Shown: positions 8,128 through 16,437 of the stretch, piece by piece
Numbering within the stretch: position 1 is the first letter of the stretch
Layout: the number at the start of each line of letters is the position of its first letter
Source of the DNA: Candidatus Bathyarchaeota archaeon
GTDB lineage: Archaea > Thermoproteota > Bathyarchaeia > Bathyarchaeales > SOJC01
Length of the DNA: 45,852 nucleotides
Reading direction: 5' to 3'
Assembly (NCBI GenBank): GCA_020351305.1
Contig: CP070730.1
Location: 38,929-84,780, forward strand
Notes under the pieces: model-generated
The model's input: the letters and a program-made list of their open reading frames with translations, nothing else
Database searches by the model: none
What the model was told of the DNA's origin: nothing
Position numbers and translations under genes: made by a program

Positions 8128-8256
8128 TTAATCTGGCTTTTTCCGTCTGAGAGTGCGATCTAGAATTCTGTTGATTACGTCGTCGTATGATTCACCATTC
8201 TTGCCTATGCTCCTCAATACCTTTGTGAGTGAAGGGGGGAAATGTTGCGAGTTGTA
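8128..8256 (-). pseudogene. Remnant of a small antitoxin-like protein
   Basis: The minus strand holds an open frame of 42 codons ending at TAA 8128-8130. Its translation contains SLTKVLRSIGKNGESYDDVINRILD, closely resembling the C-terminal half of archaeal VapB-like or DUF7557-type antitoxins, in which a conserved SYDDVI segment follows a lysine and glycine turn. It has no in-frame ATG or GTG and is blocked upstream by a stop at 8257-8259, and no toxin gene adjoins it. It therefore looks like a decayed copy. A TTG within it is the only possible start and would remove half the domain. Confidence 0.45.
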
Positions 8257-8331
8257 TTAGTTGGAGTTGAAGAAGAAGGCTTTGATAAGGTTTTTGGGCA
8301 AGAAAGTAAAACATATGAGAAGGGATAATCT

Positions 8332-8601
8332 TTGAATTGGCGAGTGCTTCTGCGAAGAGTAGCAAAATACTCACCGATAACGATTGGCGTTTTGGTGATA
8401 TGGTTGCTGATAAGATTGAGTTATGGGAATTCTCCACCTGAATGGATCTTTTACTTAATGCCTAATATTGGTTTGTTATTTCCTTATCCATGGTACCCAT
8501 GGTATCTTTCGTTGATAATTGGAGTAATGTTCATTTTTGCCATCATATTTGTATTAGCTGAAACCCTAACTTGGCTATTCAAGAAAATGAAAAGCGTGTG
8601 A
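8332..8601 (+). CDS. Small two-helix membrane protein
   Basis: An 89-residue protein, TTG start, with a basic N-terminus (RVLLRRVAKY), a first hydrophobic helix (ITIGVLVIWLLIRLS), an aromatic loop rich in Pro, Trp and Tyr (PYPWYPWY), a second helix (LSLIIGVMFIFAIIFVLAE) and a basic tail. The positive-inside rule puts both ends in the cytoplasm. A purine-rich gagaaggga about 9-17 bases upstream may serve as ribosome site. The function is unknown and no relatives are recognised. Confidence 0.5.
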   Translation: MNWRVLLRRVAKYSPITIGVLVIWLLIRLSYGNSPPEWIFYLMPNIGLLFPYPWYPWYLSLIIGVMFIFAIIFVLAETLTWLFKKMKSV

Positions 8602-8634
8602 ATGAAAGAGTTTCCAATAGTTATGGAGGTGCTT

Positions 8635-9336
8635 TTATTCTAAATGTTGCACAGTCGTGCTTTCATTTAACTTAGCTATTAGGAGTGGCAGATCCGTTAT
8701 TGTTTTTATCATGTGAGTAGCCCCTGCATAGTCCAACATCTTGACTGCTTCACTATCGACGGCTAAACCCACAGCCTTTGCATTCAAGGCTTTAGCGCTT
8801 TTCATGTCCGTAATGCCATCTCCTACTACAAGGACTTCATCTTTTTTCACATTTAGGGCTTCCAAGGCAGCGGTGAGATGCATTGGATCAGGCTTCACCT
8901 CTGAAACAGCGTCACGCGTAATTATTACATCGAATAACGGCTTTATATGGAAGGTGCTGATGATGTAGTTAGTCGACTTTTCACCATTTATGGTGAAAAT
9001 AGCCAGCTTTAAATTCATCTTCTTCAGGGTTTTCAACGTTTCGAAAACTCCTGGTAGAAGGGAGGTCTCACGGGCAGCTTTAAGTTCGTGCTCGCTGGCT
9101 ATGGAAAGAGCCTTCCTTTTAACAATAGAAAATTCCTGTTCCCTTTTGCCATTGTTTCTTAGGTATATTTTGGCTTTCTTAAGCATTTCAAAAATGCTTT
9201 CCTTCAAAGAAAATAGAGAAGGTGGAAATCCTTGATTTATGAGGAACTGCATGACTTCAGCTCTTACAGCTTTATAATCGAGGTTGAACTCAGCTAGGGT
9301 TCCATCAAGATCAAAGATGATTGCATTAATGGTCAT
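8635..9336 (-). CDS. HAD-superfamily phosphatase
   Basis: A 233-residue HAD hydrolase with all four motifs: DLDGT with nucleophile Asp9 and acid Asp11, a motif II threonine in LAIFTINGEKS, the motif III lysine in SEVKPDPMHL, and the acidic motif IV in VVGDGITDMKSAKA. The helical cap is inserted after motif I, as in phosphoglycolate phosphatase and beta-phosphoglucomutase relatives. It hydrolyses a small phosphorylated metabolite, which cannot be named from sequence. The gene is not obviously in an operon; rpoH lies about 110 bases upstream on the same strand. Confidence 0.85.
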   Translation of the reverse strand: MTINAIIFDLDGTLAEFNLDYKAVRAEVMQFLINQGFPPSLFSLKESIFEMLKKAKIYLRNNGKREQEFSIVKRKALSIASEHELKAARETSLLPGVFETLKTLKKMNLKLAIFTINGEKSTNYIISTFHIKPLFDVIITRDAVSEVKPDPMHLTAALEALNVKKDEVLVVGDGITDMKSAKALNAKAVGLAVDSEAVKMLDYAGATHMIKTITDLPLLIAKLNESTTVQHLE

Positions 9337-9445
9337 CTAAAGGCGCTCCCAAGCTTTCGCGCTGGGCGTTAGTGCATAGTCTTGCCTGATATAGATTTCG
9401 GTTCGGAGAATTCTTTCGGAGCTTTCCTAACAAGTGCGCTGAGTT

Positions 9446-9997
9446 CTAACCATCTACTACATACCTGTAGGCAATGTACTCGCCAGCTGTTACGCTGTCT
9501 CTAATGATTTTAACGACGTCACCCGCTACTGCACCAATTGCTTTCACAGCTGGATCAGAGGTTCTTATTCTAGGCAATTGATATGGCTGAACACGGTACT
9601 TGGCTAAAAGCTTCTCCCGTTCATCTGGTGGAAGAATCTCATGTTTTGGCACAAGCTCATGGTCAAAGATGTTGAACGCTGGAAAAATTCGTGGAATTAG
9701 CTCTATTCCGCCTTTTCGTGCCTTTTTCTTAGCTGCTTGAGTGTAACGACCACTTGTCACTACTACTCCTCTTTCTAACTCTTCCTCTTGCATTGTCTTT
9801 ATCAGTTGATTAATGAATGCGACTCCCACAGTGCCTTGGGAGGGAATGCAATACACAATAGCTTTGCCTTGTTGTGTTTTTACGAAATATCCGATGGCGT
9901 TCTTGTATTCCTTCTTTTTTAACTGTTTGTAACCCCTCAGCTTCATTAACACTTTAGCCTTTTTCTCTTCCAACGATTTTGTAACTTTTTCACCCAA
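9446..9997 (-). CDS. rpoH: RNA polymerase subunit H (Rpb5) with eukaryote-like N-terminal domain
   Basis: A 183-residue protein. Residues 111-180 are a clear RpoH/Rpb5 C-terminal domain: FDHELVPKHEIL, DEREKLLAKYRV, QLPRIRTSDPAVKAIGA, GDVVKIIRDS and GEYIAYRYVV. Most archaeal RpoH proteins consist of this domain only, about 80 residues. Here about 110 extra residues precede it; they contain GYFVKTQQGKAIVYCIP, VGVAFINQLIKTM and GVVVTSGRYTQAAKKKARKGGIELIPRI. By eye this matches the nuclease-like jaw domain of eukaryotic Rpb5 and the Mrr-type restriction endonuclease fold, with the usual QxK catalytic motif missing (VYCIP at that position). The TTG start follows an agaggt ribosome site. It is not beside rpoB, unlike typical rpoH. 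Confidence 0.88.
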   Translation of the reverse strand: MGEKVTKSLEEKKAKVLMKLRGYKQLKKKEYKNAIGYFVKTQQGKAIVYCIPSQGTVGVAFINQLIKTMQEEELERGVVVTSGRYTQAAKKKARKGGIELIPRIFPAFNIFDHELVPKHEILPPDEREKLLAKYRVQPYQLPRIRTSDPAVKAIGAVAGDVVKIIRDSVTAGEYIAYRYVVDG

Positions 9998-10168
9998 GTA
10001 TATGACCTCTTAAGCTAGCACTGGAAAAAGATCGACCAAACACCCCTTAAACTTTACGCTTTCTGACTTTTGTGCATTGCGAGAACAACTCTAAACATGT
10101 TTGAATAGTACATACGAAACCCTTATTTGCCATCTTGCTATGGATTGAAAAAAGGCGGTGGATTGGAT

Positions 10169-10891
10169 ATGAAGCCTTTAGATGTTGCTGCTACAGCGAT
10201 TAACGCTGCTTTATATGCTGTCTTTGGGTATATTTTCTTCTTCATCATCCCCATAACAACCCCTGGGCTAGGGCTCGTAAGATTTTGGCCTGTAGTCATC
10301 ATCCCTGCGGTTTTTGCCGTACTCTTTGGACCCTGGGTAGGAGGAGTAGGCGGAGCTATAGGGATTTTCATTAGTGACATGTTAATTCATGGGAACCCTA
10401 TTCTTAGTCTAATGGCGGGAGTAACCTCTAACTTTGCACTTTTCTTCTTGATAGGATACATCTCAAGGAGAAATATCAACTGGAAGGTTCTCACTGCTTT
10501 GTTTGGTTTATGGTCTCTGTTATTCATTTTTATTTCATATACTTGGCTGGAATTCGAAGTTACAATGTGGTTCACAGGAGTAATTGTAGTGAGTTACATC
10601 ATATTGCTCCTTTTCGTCGCTCTTGTTCCAAGGTGGAGAAGCTTCGAAATTGCTTCGATGATCGGTTTAATCACTGGCAGCGCGATCATCGGTGCTACCG
10701 TTTGGCTTTTCAGTCAGTATTTCATAATGCCTGGAGGAACTGGAGTAGCACCTTTGCCTGTCTACGCAAGCCTAACATGGCTCGTTTGGACCTTTGCGAC
10801 AGAGATCCCGTTTCTATTGGGACTTGGACCTCCAATATTGGAAGCCTGTTACAAAGCCTTTCCTTCCCTGGCGCCTAAGCTTGAAGAATAA
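10169..10891 (+). CDS. ECF-transporter S-component-like membrane protein, possibly for a CoA precursor
   Basis: About 240 residues with six or more hydrophobic segments. The first part resembles S components of energy-coupling-factor transporters: AINAALYAVFGYI, FWPVVIIPAVFAVLFGPWVGG, GGAIGIFISDMLIHGNP and MAGVTSNFALFFLIGYIS. Such proteins bind a vitamin and use a shared ATPase module that is not in this window. The pantoate kinase gene starts 14 bases downstream and phosphopantetheine adenylyltransferase follows, so a pantothenate- or pantoate-like substrate is a reasonable guess. The frame opens at 10127; ATG 10169 is chosen because ggcggtgg lies just upstream, but the start remains uncertain. 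Confidence 0.7.
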   Translation: MKPLDVAATAINAALYAVFGYIFFFIIPITTPGLGLVRFWPVVIIPAVFAVLFGPWVGGVGGAIGIFISDMLIHGNPILSLMAGVTSNFALFFLIGYISRRNINWKVLTALFGLWSLLFIFISYTWLEFEVTMWFTGVIVVSYIILLLFVALVPRWRSFEIASMIGLITGSAIIGATVWLFSQYFIMPGGTGVAPLPVYASLTWLVWTFATEIPFLLGLGPPILEACYKAFPSLAPKLEE

Positions 10892-10905
10892 GAGGCGACA
10901 AACGT

Positions 10906-11838
10906 TTGCTTAAAAGGGCTAAAGCGTTTAGCCCAGCCGGAATCTCCAGCTTTTTTGAAATCTGTGATAAAACTCCTGAAGGCACATTGATACCTAATCT
11001 AGAGCATGCTGGTGCGCGAGGTGGAGGTTTCGTGATAGAAAAGGGTGTTCTCACAGAAGTCAAAGTAACAGAATCAGAGAAACCCATCATAGAAGTTTAC
11101 ATCAACAAAAAACCCTTCCCAAAAGCTGAAACAACTAAAGCAGTCGCAACAGTGTTGCTTGAAAAAACCGATAAGCCATTTAAAGCGATTGTTCACCACA
11201 AAGTTGGTGTTCCTATAGGTGCAGGCTTTGGTTCGAGTGCAGCAGGCGCAATAAGCGCAGCTCTTGCATTGAGCAAGGCTTTAGACTTCAACCTTACTAT
11301 CCTTCAGGCAGGCAAAGTAGCCCACATAGCTGAGATCACTTGCCAAACTGGTTTGGGCACAGTTGGACCTATTATTTTGGGTGGATGTGTAATTACCGCA
11401 GAGCCTGGATCCCCTAGACACGCTGTTATTGATCGTTTACCGACTACGTCAGAACATCGAATTGTAGCAGCTTGCTGTCGATCTACCCCAACTAAGGAAA
11501 TATTGGCTTCTGCTGAAACACGTAGAATGGTGAATCAGCATGGAAGGGACACTGTTAACCGAATTCTTCGCAATCCATCATTAGAAAACTTCATGAGAGC
11601 AAGTAGAGAATTTGCCAGAAAAGCAGGATTCACTACGACGCTCACTGATAAACTAATGAATTTAGCTGAAAAAGCAGGGGCAATAGGTGCAGCTCAAAAC
11701 ATGGTTGGTGAGGCCGTTCATGCTTTAGCAACGATTGACAGTGCAAATAGGGTAGCTGAGGCTTTTAAGAAAGTTTTACCACATAAAAATATCCTCATAA
11801 CAAAGATTGACACGCAAGGTGCTCGGTTACTGAGATGA
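10906..11838 (+). CDS. Pantoate kinase (GHMP family)
   Basis: A 310-residue GHMP-type kinase matching archaeal pantoate kinase. It opens with AKAFSPAGISSFFEICD, the substrate-side motif of that family, and has the ATP-binding glycine loop in VGVPIGAGFGSSAAGAISAAL. Pantoate kinase makes 4-phosphopantoate, which archaeal phosphopantothenate synthetase then joins to beta-alanine, replacing the bacterial pantothenate route to CoA. The TTG start is used, since the upstream ECF-like gene ends 14 bases before it. The CoA gene coaD follows after 6 bases, giving a coherent CoA biosynthesis operon. Confidence 0.9.
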   Translation: MLKRAKAFSPAGISSFFEICDKTPEGTLIPNLEHAGARGGGFVIEKGVLTEVKVTESEKPIIEVYINKKPFPKAETTKAVATVLLEKTDKPFKAIVHHKVGVPIGAGFGSSAAGAISAALALSKALDFNLTILQAGKVAHIAEITCQTGLGTVGPIILGGCVITAEPGSPRHAVIDRLPTTSEHRIVAACCRSTPTKEILASAETRRMVNQHGRDTVNRILRNPSLENFMRASREFARKAGFTTTLTDKLMNLAEKAGAIGAAQNMVGEAVHALATIDSANRVAEAFKKVLPHKNILITKIDTQGARLLR

Positions 11839-11844
11839 AAATGG

Positions 11845-12321
11845 TTGAATAGATCCTTCAAAATCGTGGCTGTGGGCGGAACTTTCGACGAATTCCACAA
11901 AGGCCACAGAATCTTGCTCCAAAAGGCTTTCGAAGTAGGTGAAAATGTCTTGATAGGTCTATGTACTGATGATCTAGTGGAGAAATTAGGAAAACCTCAC
12001 GAAATTGCGCCTTTTGCTGTAAGACTGGAGGAATTGAAGGGATTCTTGAGAGAATGTGGCTGGTTAGAACGGGCTGAAATCGTACCCCTATACGATCCTT
12101 ATGGACCGACATTAACAAACAAGCATTTTGAGGCAATAGTGGTGAGTGAGGAGACTGAACCGAGAGCTCATGAAATAAACGAAAAGCGGAGAGTCAACAA
12201 CCTTCGACCTCTGCGAATCATTGTTATTGATATGATATTAGCGGAAAATTGTCAAGCCATCTCCACTACCAGAATTCGGCGCCTTGAAATAGATCGTGAA
12301 GGAAAATTACTGAAACGGTAA
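11845..12321 (+). CDS. coaD: Phosphopantetheine adenylyltransferase, archaeal type
   Basis: A 158-residue nucleotidyltransferase with the class signature GGTFDEFHKGHRILL (HxGH-like FHKGH, binding ATP) near the N-terminus and ISTTRIR near the C-terminus, equivalent to the ISSTxxR motif. This is the eukaryote-related archaeal type rather than the bacterial CoaD. It adenylylates 4'-phosphopantetheine to dephospho-CoA, the penultimate step to CoA. It has a TTG start and begins 6 bases after the pantoate kinase gene. It is the last gene of this operon; a 463-base intergenic stretch follows. Confidence 0.93.
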   Translation: MNRSFKIVAVGGTFDEFHKGHRILLQKAFEVGENVLIGLCTDDLVEKLGKPHEIAPFAVRLEELKGFLRECGWLERAEIVPLYDPYGPTLTNKHFEAIVVSEETEPRAHEINEKRRVNNLRPLRIIVIDMILAENCQAISTTRIRRLEIDREGKLLKR

Positions 12322-12380
12322 CTGTTGTGTATGTGGATCGTAAATCCTGAAAATTTAATTAAATTATGAGTAGAGGGGAG

Positions 12381-12465
12381 TTGCGAGTGGAGGGGGAGAT
12401 AGGAATTGAAGAGTTGGTTTTTTAGATGTAAAAAAGAGTTACATCTTTTCCTCCGACTCGCAATT
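12381..12465 (+). ncRNA. Candidate structured RNA element in the intergenic stretch 12322-12784
   Basis: Nested inverted repeats: an outer arm TTGCGAGTGGAGG (12381-12393) pairs with CCTCCGACTCGCAA (12450-12463) with one bulged G, and an inner perfect 8-bp stem pairs 12424-12431 with 12439-12446. A TATA-like tttaattaaatta lies at about 12353-12365, so the predicted transcription start falls at the first base of the outer arm. No long gene occupies the rest of the 463-base stretch, which also holds a second TATA-like element (12565-12577). It may be a small RNA gene, a leader structure or a mobile-element remnant; no known family is recognised. Confidence 0.35.
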
Positions 12466-12564
12466 GTGAATTAAGTATAACTACACCTATATTCTTTGTC
12501 ATCATGTGAGTAATAATGAAATTATCAAAATGGAATATATTCTGATAAAATTGATGAATTTAAT

Positions 12565-12577
12565 AAAAATATATAAG
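12565..12577 (+). promoter_or_regulatory. TATA-like element upstream of the mutase operon
   Basis: The sequence aaaaatatataag is the strongest TATA match before the mutase operon. If used, it predicts transcription from about 12597 and an unusually long leader of about 185 bases for an archaeon. A weaker tttatctaat near 12738 would instead give a leader of about 15-20 bases, so the choice is open. Confidence 0.35.
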
Positions 12578-12784
12578 TGGGTGGCATCAGAAGGGCCTGA
12601 GTTACCACTTCATACACTGATTAGGTATTATTTGGCTTTACCAAGCGGTTGAAAAAGCCTAGTTAAAGATGTAGAATGTGCACATCTCGTGTATTGCAGG
12701 TTTTCTAGCGGTAGCTATGTAAAGGCAACCTTTTAGTTTATCTAATAACTCTATCTACTAAGTTCCTTACGGAGACCATAGACA

Positions 12785-14473
12785 TTGACGATTCAAGAAG
12801 AGAAGAAACTAGAAGAGCTTATGAAGCGGCAGGAGCAGTGGGAGAAAACCACAATCCCAAATTGGTTGAAGAACCACCCAGAGAGAAAAAATAAATTCTT
12901 AAACATATCCGAGATCTCGATAAGACGACTCTACACACCCAAAGAAACCAAAGAACTAGACTATATAAATGATCTAGGCTATCCGGGAGAATACCCGTTC
13001 ACTCGCGGCGTACACGCTACAATGTACCGAGGACGCTTATGGACTATGCGCCAATTCAGCGGATTCGGCACAGCAACCCAAACAAACAAGCGATTTAAGT
13101 ATCTTCTCAAGGAGGGAGAAACCGGTCTCAGTATTGCATTCGATTACCCTACTATCATGGGATATGACTCGGATCATCCCATGTCCCAAGGAGAAGTAGG
13201 AAGATGCGGTGTTGCAGTCGCTTCACTCAAAGATTTTGAAGCCCTCTTCGATGGAATTCCGTTGGATAAAGTGTCCACAAGCATGACAATAAATGGTCCT
13301 GCAGCCATGCTATTGGCAATGTACGTCGCCATAGGAGATAAACAGAATGTCAAGCGCACAATCCTAAGAGGAACAACACAAAACGATCTTCTCAAAGAAT
13401 TTTTTGCCCAAAAACTTTGTATATTCCCACCAAAGCCCTCAGTCAAGCTTGTAGTTGACATTGTAGAGTACTGCACCAAAAACCTTCCAAAGTGGAACCC
13501 CATCAGCATAAGTGGTTATCATATTCGTGAAGCAGGCTCAAACGCTGTTCAAGAACTAGCCTTCACACTCTACGACGGCATTGCCTATGTTGAAGCTGCA
13601 ATGAAAAGAGGGCTGAATGTAGATGATTTTGCCCCCCGCCTAAGCTTCTTCTTCGCGAGTCACAATGACCTCTTCGAAGAAATTGCTAAGTTCAGAGCAG
13701 CTCGCAGACTCTGGGCAAAGCTTATGAAGAACAGGTTCCATGCCCAGAAACAGCGCTCAATGTGGATGCGAATGCATGTTCAGACCTCTGGATGCACATT
13801 GACCGCCAATCAACCCGTCAACAACATTATTCGTGTAACACTACAATCTCTTGCTGCAATATTAGGTGGGACACAAAGCTTGCACACAAATAGCCATGAC
13901 GAAGCCCTGTGCCTACCAAGCGAAGAGGCCGTCCGGATAGCCCTAAGAATACAACAAATAATTGCACACGAAAGCGGTGTTCCGAACACGATAGACCCGG
14001 TTGGTGGAAGCTACTACGTGGAAACGCTTACAAATCAAATGGAAGAAAAAGCCATGGAGTACATCGAAAAAATCGATGGAATGGGTGGCGTCTATGAAGC
14101 CATCGAAAAAGGATTTTTCCAAAAAGAAATCGCTGATAGTGCCTACAAGTACCAACGAGAAATCGATAGCAATGATAGGACACTCGTGGGCGTAAACGAA
14201 TATGCTATTGAGGAACCTGAATGCCCTATTGACCTCTTACGAATCGACCCGATAGTCGAAGAAGAACAGATAGGACGACTTCAAAAGCTCCGGCGTGAAC
14301 GCAACAATGAAATAGTAAAGCAAGCTCTCAGCAAGCTTCATGACGAAGCAGCCAAAAATAAGAACTTGATGCCTGCGATAATTAAGGCTGTGAAAGCTTA
14401 TGCCACACTAGGTGAAATAACTGATGTCCTTCGAAATGTCTATGGCGAATATAAGGAATTGATAATTGTCTAA
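12785..14473 (+). CDS. B12-dependent acyl-CoA mutase large subunit (isobutyryl-CoA mutase-like residues)
   Basis: A 562-residue substrate-binding subunit of the methylmalonyl-CoA mutase family, TIM-barrel only, with the B12 domain encoded separately downstream. It has [51 protein letters not shown] and [13 protein letters not shown]. Two residues decide the substrate: methylmalonyl-CoA mutase has Tyr89 and Arg207 (Propionibacterium numbering), which hold the carboxylate; isobutyryl-CoA mutase has Phe and Gln. Here the equivalent residues are Phe91 in MRQF and Gln209 in FFAQK. The enzyme is thus predicted to act on isobutyryl/butyryl-CoA-like substrates. The TTG start is used. The downstream genes encode its B12 subunit, chaperone and cofactor enzyme. 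Confidence 0.93.
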   Translation: MTIQEEKKLEELMKRQEQWEKTTIPNWLKNHPERKNKFLNISEISIRRLYTPKETKELDYINDLGYPGEYPFTRGVHATMYRGRLWTMRQFSGFGTATQTNKRFKYLLKEGETGLSIAFDYPTIMGYDSDHPMSQGEVGRCGVAVASLKDFEALFDGIPLDKVSTSMTINGPAAMLLAMYVAIGDKQNVKRTILRGTTQNDLLKEFFAQKLCIFPPKPSVKLVVDIVEYCTKNLPKWNPISISGYHIREAGSNAVQELAFTLYDGIAYVEAAMKRGLNVDDFAPRLSFFFASHNDLFEEIAKFRAARRLWAKLMKNRFHAQKQRSMWMRMHVQTSGCTLTANQPVNNIIRVTLQSLAAILGGTQSLHTNSHDEALCLPSEEAVRIALRIQQIIAHESGVPNTIDPVGGSYYVETLTNQMEEKAMEYIEKIDGMGGVYEAIEKGFFQKEIADSAYKYQREIDSNDRTLVGVNEYAIEEPECPIDLLRIDPIVEEEQIGRLQKLRRERNNEIVKQALSKLHDEAAKNKNLMPAIIKAVKAYATLGEITDVLRNVYGEYKELIIV

Positions 14474-14490
14474 AAGGAGACCCTAGGATA

Positions 14491-14895
14491 ATGCAAGAGA
14501 AAAAAATTCGAATCCTCGTTGCAAAACCAGGTTTGGATAGCCATGACAGAGGCGCAAAGGTTGTTGCCAGGGCGCTACGAGATGCTGGCATGGAAGTCAT
14601 CTACACAGGATTAAGACAAACACCCGAACAAATAGTGGAAACAGTACTACAAGAAGATGTTAATGCATTAGGACTAAGCATCTTGTCAGGTGCTCACATG
14701 ACGCTTTTTCCAAGAATAATCGACCTTATGAAGCAGAAAGGGTTAGGAGACGTTATCGTGTTCGCTGGCGGCATAATACCCGAAGAGGACATTCCGTTCC
14801 TCAAAAAGTTAGGAATAAGAGAAATATTTGGACCTGGCACACCCACAGAGACCGTAGTTAACTTTGTTAAAGAAAGCGTATTGACAAGTCGTTGA
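14491..14895 (+). CDS. B12-binding subunit of the acyl-CoA mutase
   Basis: A 134-residue cobalamin-binding Rossmann domain. The base-off, His-on motif DxHxxG is DSHDRG (Asp17, His19, Gly22), so the histidine coordinates cobalt from below. Other family motifs present are [16 protein letters not shown] and [14 protein letters not shown], then GPGTPTE. Length and content match the small subunit of split archaeal mutases. It begins 17 bases after the large subunit gene, with a plausible ggaga ribosome site, so the two are cotranscribed. The meaB gene follows after 6 bases. Confidence 0.94.
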   Translation: MQEKKIRILVAKPGLDSHDRGAKVVARALRDAGMEVIYTGLRQTPEQIVETVLQEDVNALGLSILSGAHMTLFPRIIDLMKQKGLGDVIVFAGGIIPEEDIPFLKKLGIREIFGPGTPTETVVNFVKESVLTSR

Positions 14896-14901
14896 TAAGA
14901 A

Positions 14902-15855
14902 TTGACTAACATTCAACAACTCGTCAACGCAGTACTAAGCGGAGATCGCAGAGCTACAGCTAAGGCGATAACAATCATAGAAAATGACTCTTCGAGAGCA
15001 CAAAAATTAGTCTCCCTACTTTATCCACACACTGGAAATGCGCACATAATTGGTATAACTGGTCCAAGCGGCGTTGGGAAGAGCACTTTAGTCGAGAAAC
15101 TAGCTAAGAAGCTAAGGCAGAAAGGTAAGACAGTTGGTGTAGTAGCAGTTGACCCTACTAGTCCCTTCTCCTGTGGCGCATTTCTAGGCGACCGCATACG
15201 AATGCAAGATCTCAGCACTGACCAAGGAGTTTTCATTCGAAGCATGGCGACACGAAATAACCCTGGAGGCCTAGCTAGAACCACAAAAGAAGCTGTACAC
15301 ATTCTGGATGCTGCGGGCATGGATATAATAATTGTAGAAACAGTGGGAGCAGGACAATCAGAGGTAGACATTATTCAGATCGCTCAAACAATTGTCGTGG
15401 TTTTAGCCCCAGGTCTTGGAGATGAAATTCAAGCTATCAAAGCTGGTCTTATGGAAATAGGAGACATATTCGTTATTAACAAAGCTGATCGAGAAGACTC
15501 AAACAAAGCAGCTACTGATGTCCAAACCATGCTTGGAATTGGCAGTAAAAATTTCCAATGGAAACCCGCAATAATCAAAACTATAGCAATGACAGGCGAA
15601 GGAACAGCTGAACTATTAGGCAAGATTGAGGAACACAAAGGGCACCTCAAAGGAGAATTAGATGACTTAAGACAAAGGAAAATTGTCGAAACGGAACTGA
15701 CAGAAGCGATTAAACGTAAAATTGCAGAATACTTAATAAATGAGTTGAGGAAAAGCGGTCAGCTTGACGAATTAATCTCAGAAGTTCTTGCGAGAAAAAT
15801 AGACCCTCTTACTGCAGCAGAAAAAATCGTGACAAAGCAGCTAAAAAAGAATTGA
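14902..15855 (+). CDS. meaB: MeaB/ArgK-type GTPase chaperone of the mutase
   Basis: A 317-residue G3E-family GTPase. It has the P-loop GPSGVGKS (residues 54-61), the DPTSPFSCGAFLGDRIRM switch region, the Walker B-like ETVGAGQSE and the guanine-specificity NKAD. MeaB proteins gate delivery of adenosylcobalamin to B12-dependent mutases and protect the cofactor from inactivation. Its position between the B12 subunit and an adenosyltransferase gene agrees with this role. The start is TTG, 6 bases after the B12 subunit. A helical C-terminal tail (residues about 245-317) matches the dimerisation region of the family. Confidence 0.94.
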   Translation: MTNIQQLVNAVLSGDRRATAKAITIIENDSSRAQKLVSLLYPHTGNAHIIGITGPSGVGKSTLVEKLAKKLRQKGKTVGVVAVDPTSPFSCGAFLGDRIRMQDLSTDQGVFIRSMATRNNPGGLARTTKEAVHILDAAGMDIIIVETVGAGQSEVDIIQIAQTIVVVLAPGLGDEIQAIKAGLMEIGDIFVINKADREDSNKAATDVQTMLGIGSKNFQWKPAIIKTIAMTGEGTAELLGKIEEHKGHLKGELDDLRQRKIVETELTEAIKRKIAEYLINELRKSGQLDELISEVLARKIDPLTAAEKIVTKQLKKN

Positions 15856-15866
15856 TAAGGATAATC

Positions 15867-16409
15867 ATGCTAATGAAAAAACATCGATTAGAGATAGGTT
15901 TGATACAAGTTTACACTGGTGATGGAAAGGGAAAAACTTCTGCTGCTTTTGGTCTAGCCCTTAGAGCCATCGGTCAAGGATTGAAGGTTTATATGATACA
16001 ATTTATCAAGGGGGGATTTGATTATGGAGAACTAAACACGATCAAGCAGCTTAGTAATTTTCAGTTGAAAGCCTTCGGCAGTGGTAAATTCATAACAGAA
16101 AAGCCACCTAAAAGGGAAGATATGGAATTTGCAAGCAAGGCTTTCGAATTAGCCACAAAAATCGTTGAGAGTGGCGAATACGACATCGTAATCTTAGATG
16201 AAATCAATGTAGCACTGAACTTGAAATTAATAGAAGTTACTGATGTCATCAAACTGCTAAAGAGCAAGCCAAAGCATATAGAACTAATTCTCACAGGTCG
16301 CTACGCCCCTCCACCCATCCTTAAGGCAGCTGACCTTGTCACAGAAATGAAAGACATTAAGCATCCTTTCAACCAAGGAGTGCCACCAAGAAAGGGCATC
16401 GAATACTAG
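15867..16409 (+). CDS. cobO: Cob(I)alamin adenosyltransferase, CobA/BtuR type
   Basis: About 180 residues, with the P-loop YTGDGKGKTSAAFGLALRA typical of CobA/CobO/BtuR-type corrinoid adenosyltransferases, then MIQFIKGG and the acidic motif DIVILDEINVAL. It converts cob(I)alamin to adenosylcobalamin, the cofactor of the mutase encoded in the same operon. The frame opens at 15852, overlapping the meaB stop, but ATG 15867 is preferred because aagga lies 7-10 bases upstream. It is the last gene of a four-gene mutase operon that starts at 12785. The PduO and EutT types of adenosyltransferase are unrelated. Confidence 0.9.
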   Translation: MLMKKHRLEIGLIQVYTGDGKGKTSAAFGLALRAIGQGLKVYMIQFIKGGFDYGELNTIKQLSNFQLKAFGSGKFITEKPPKREDMEFASKAFELATKIVESGEYDIVILDEINVALNLKLIEVTDVIKLLKSKPKHIELILTGRYAPPPILKAADLVTEMKDIKHPFNQGVPPRKGIEY

Positions 16410-16437
16410 AATTCCAACCTGAGTTTTTCCATAGCTA

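Noticed and set aside
8242-8328. A plus-strand frame of 28 residues (MLRVVLVGVEEEG...) with a ggggggaa upstream
   Set aside because: It overlaps the minus-strand antitoxin remnant, which has better protein similarity, and has no independent support.
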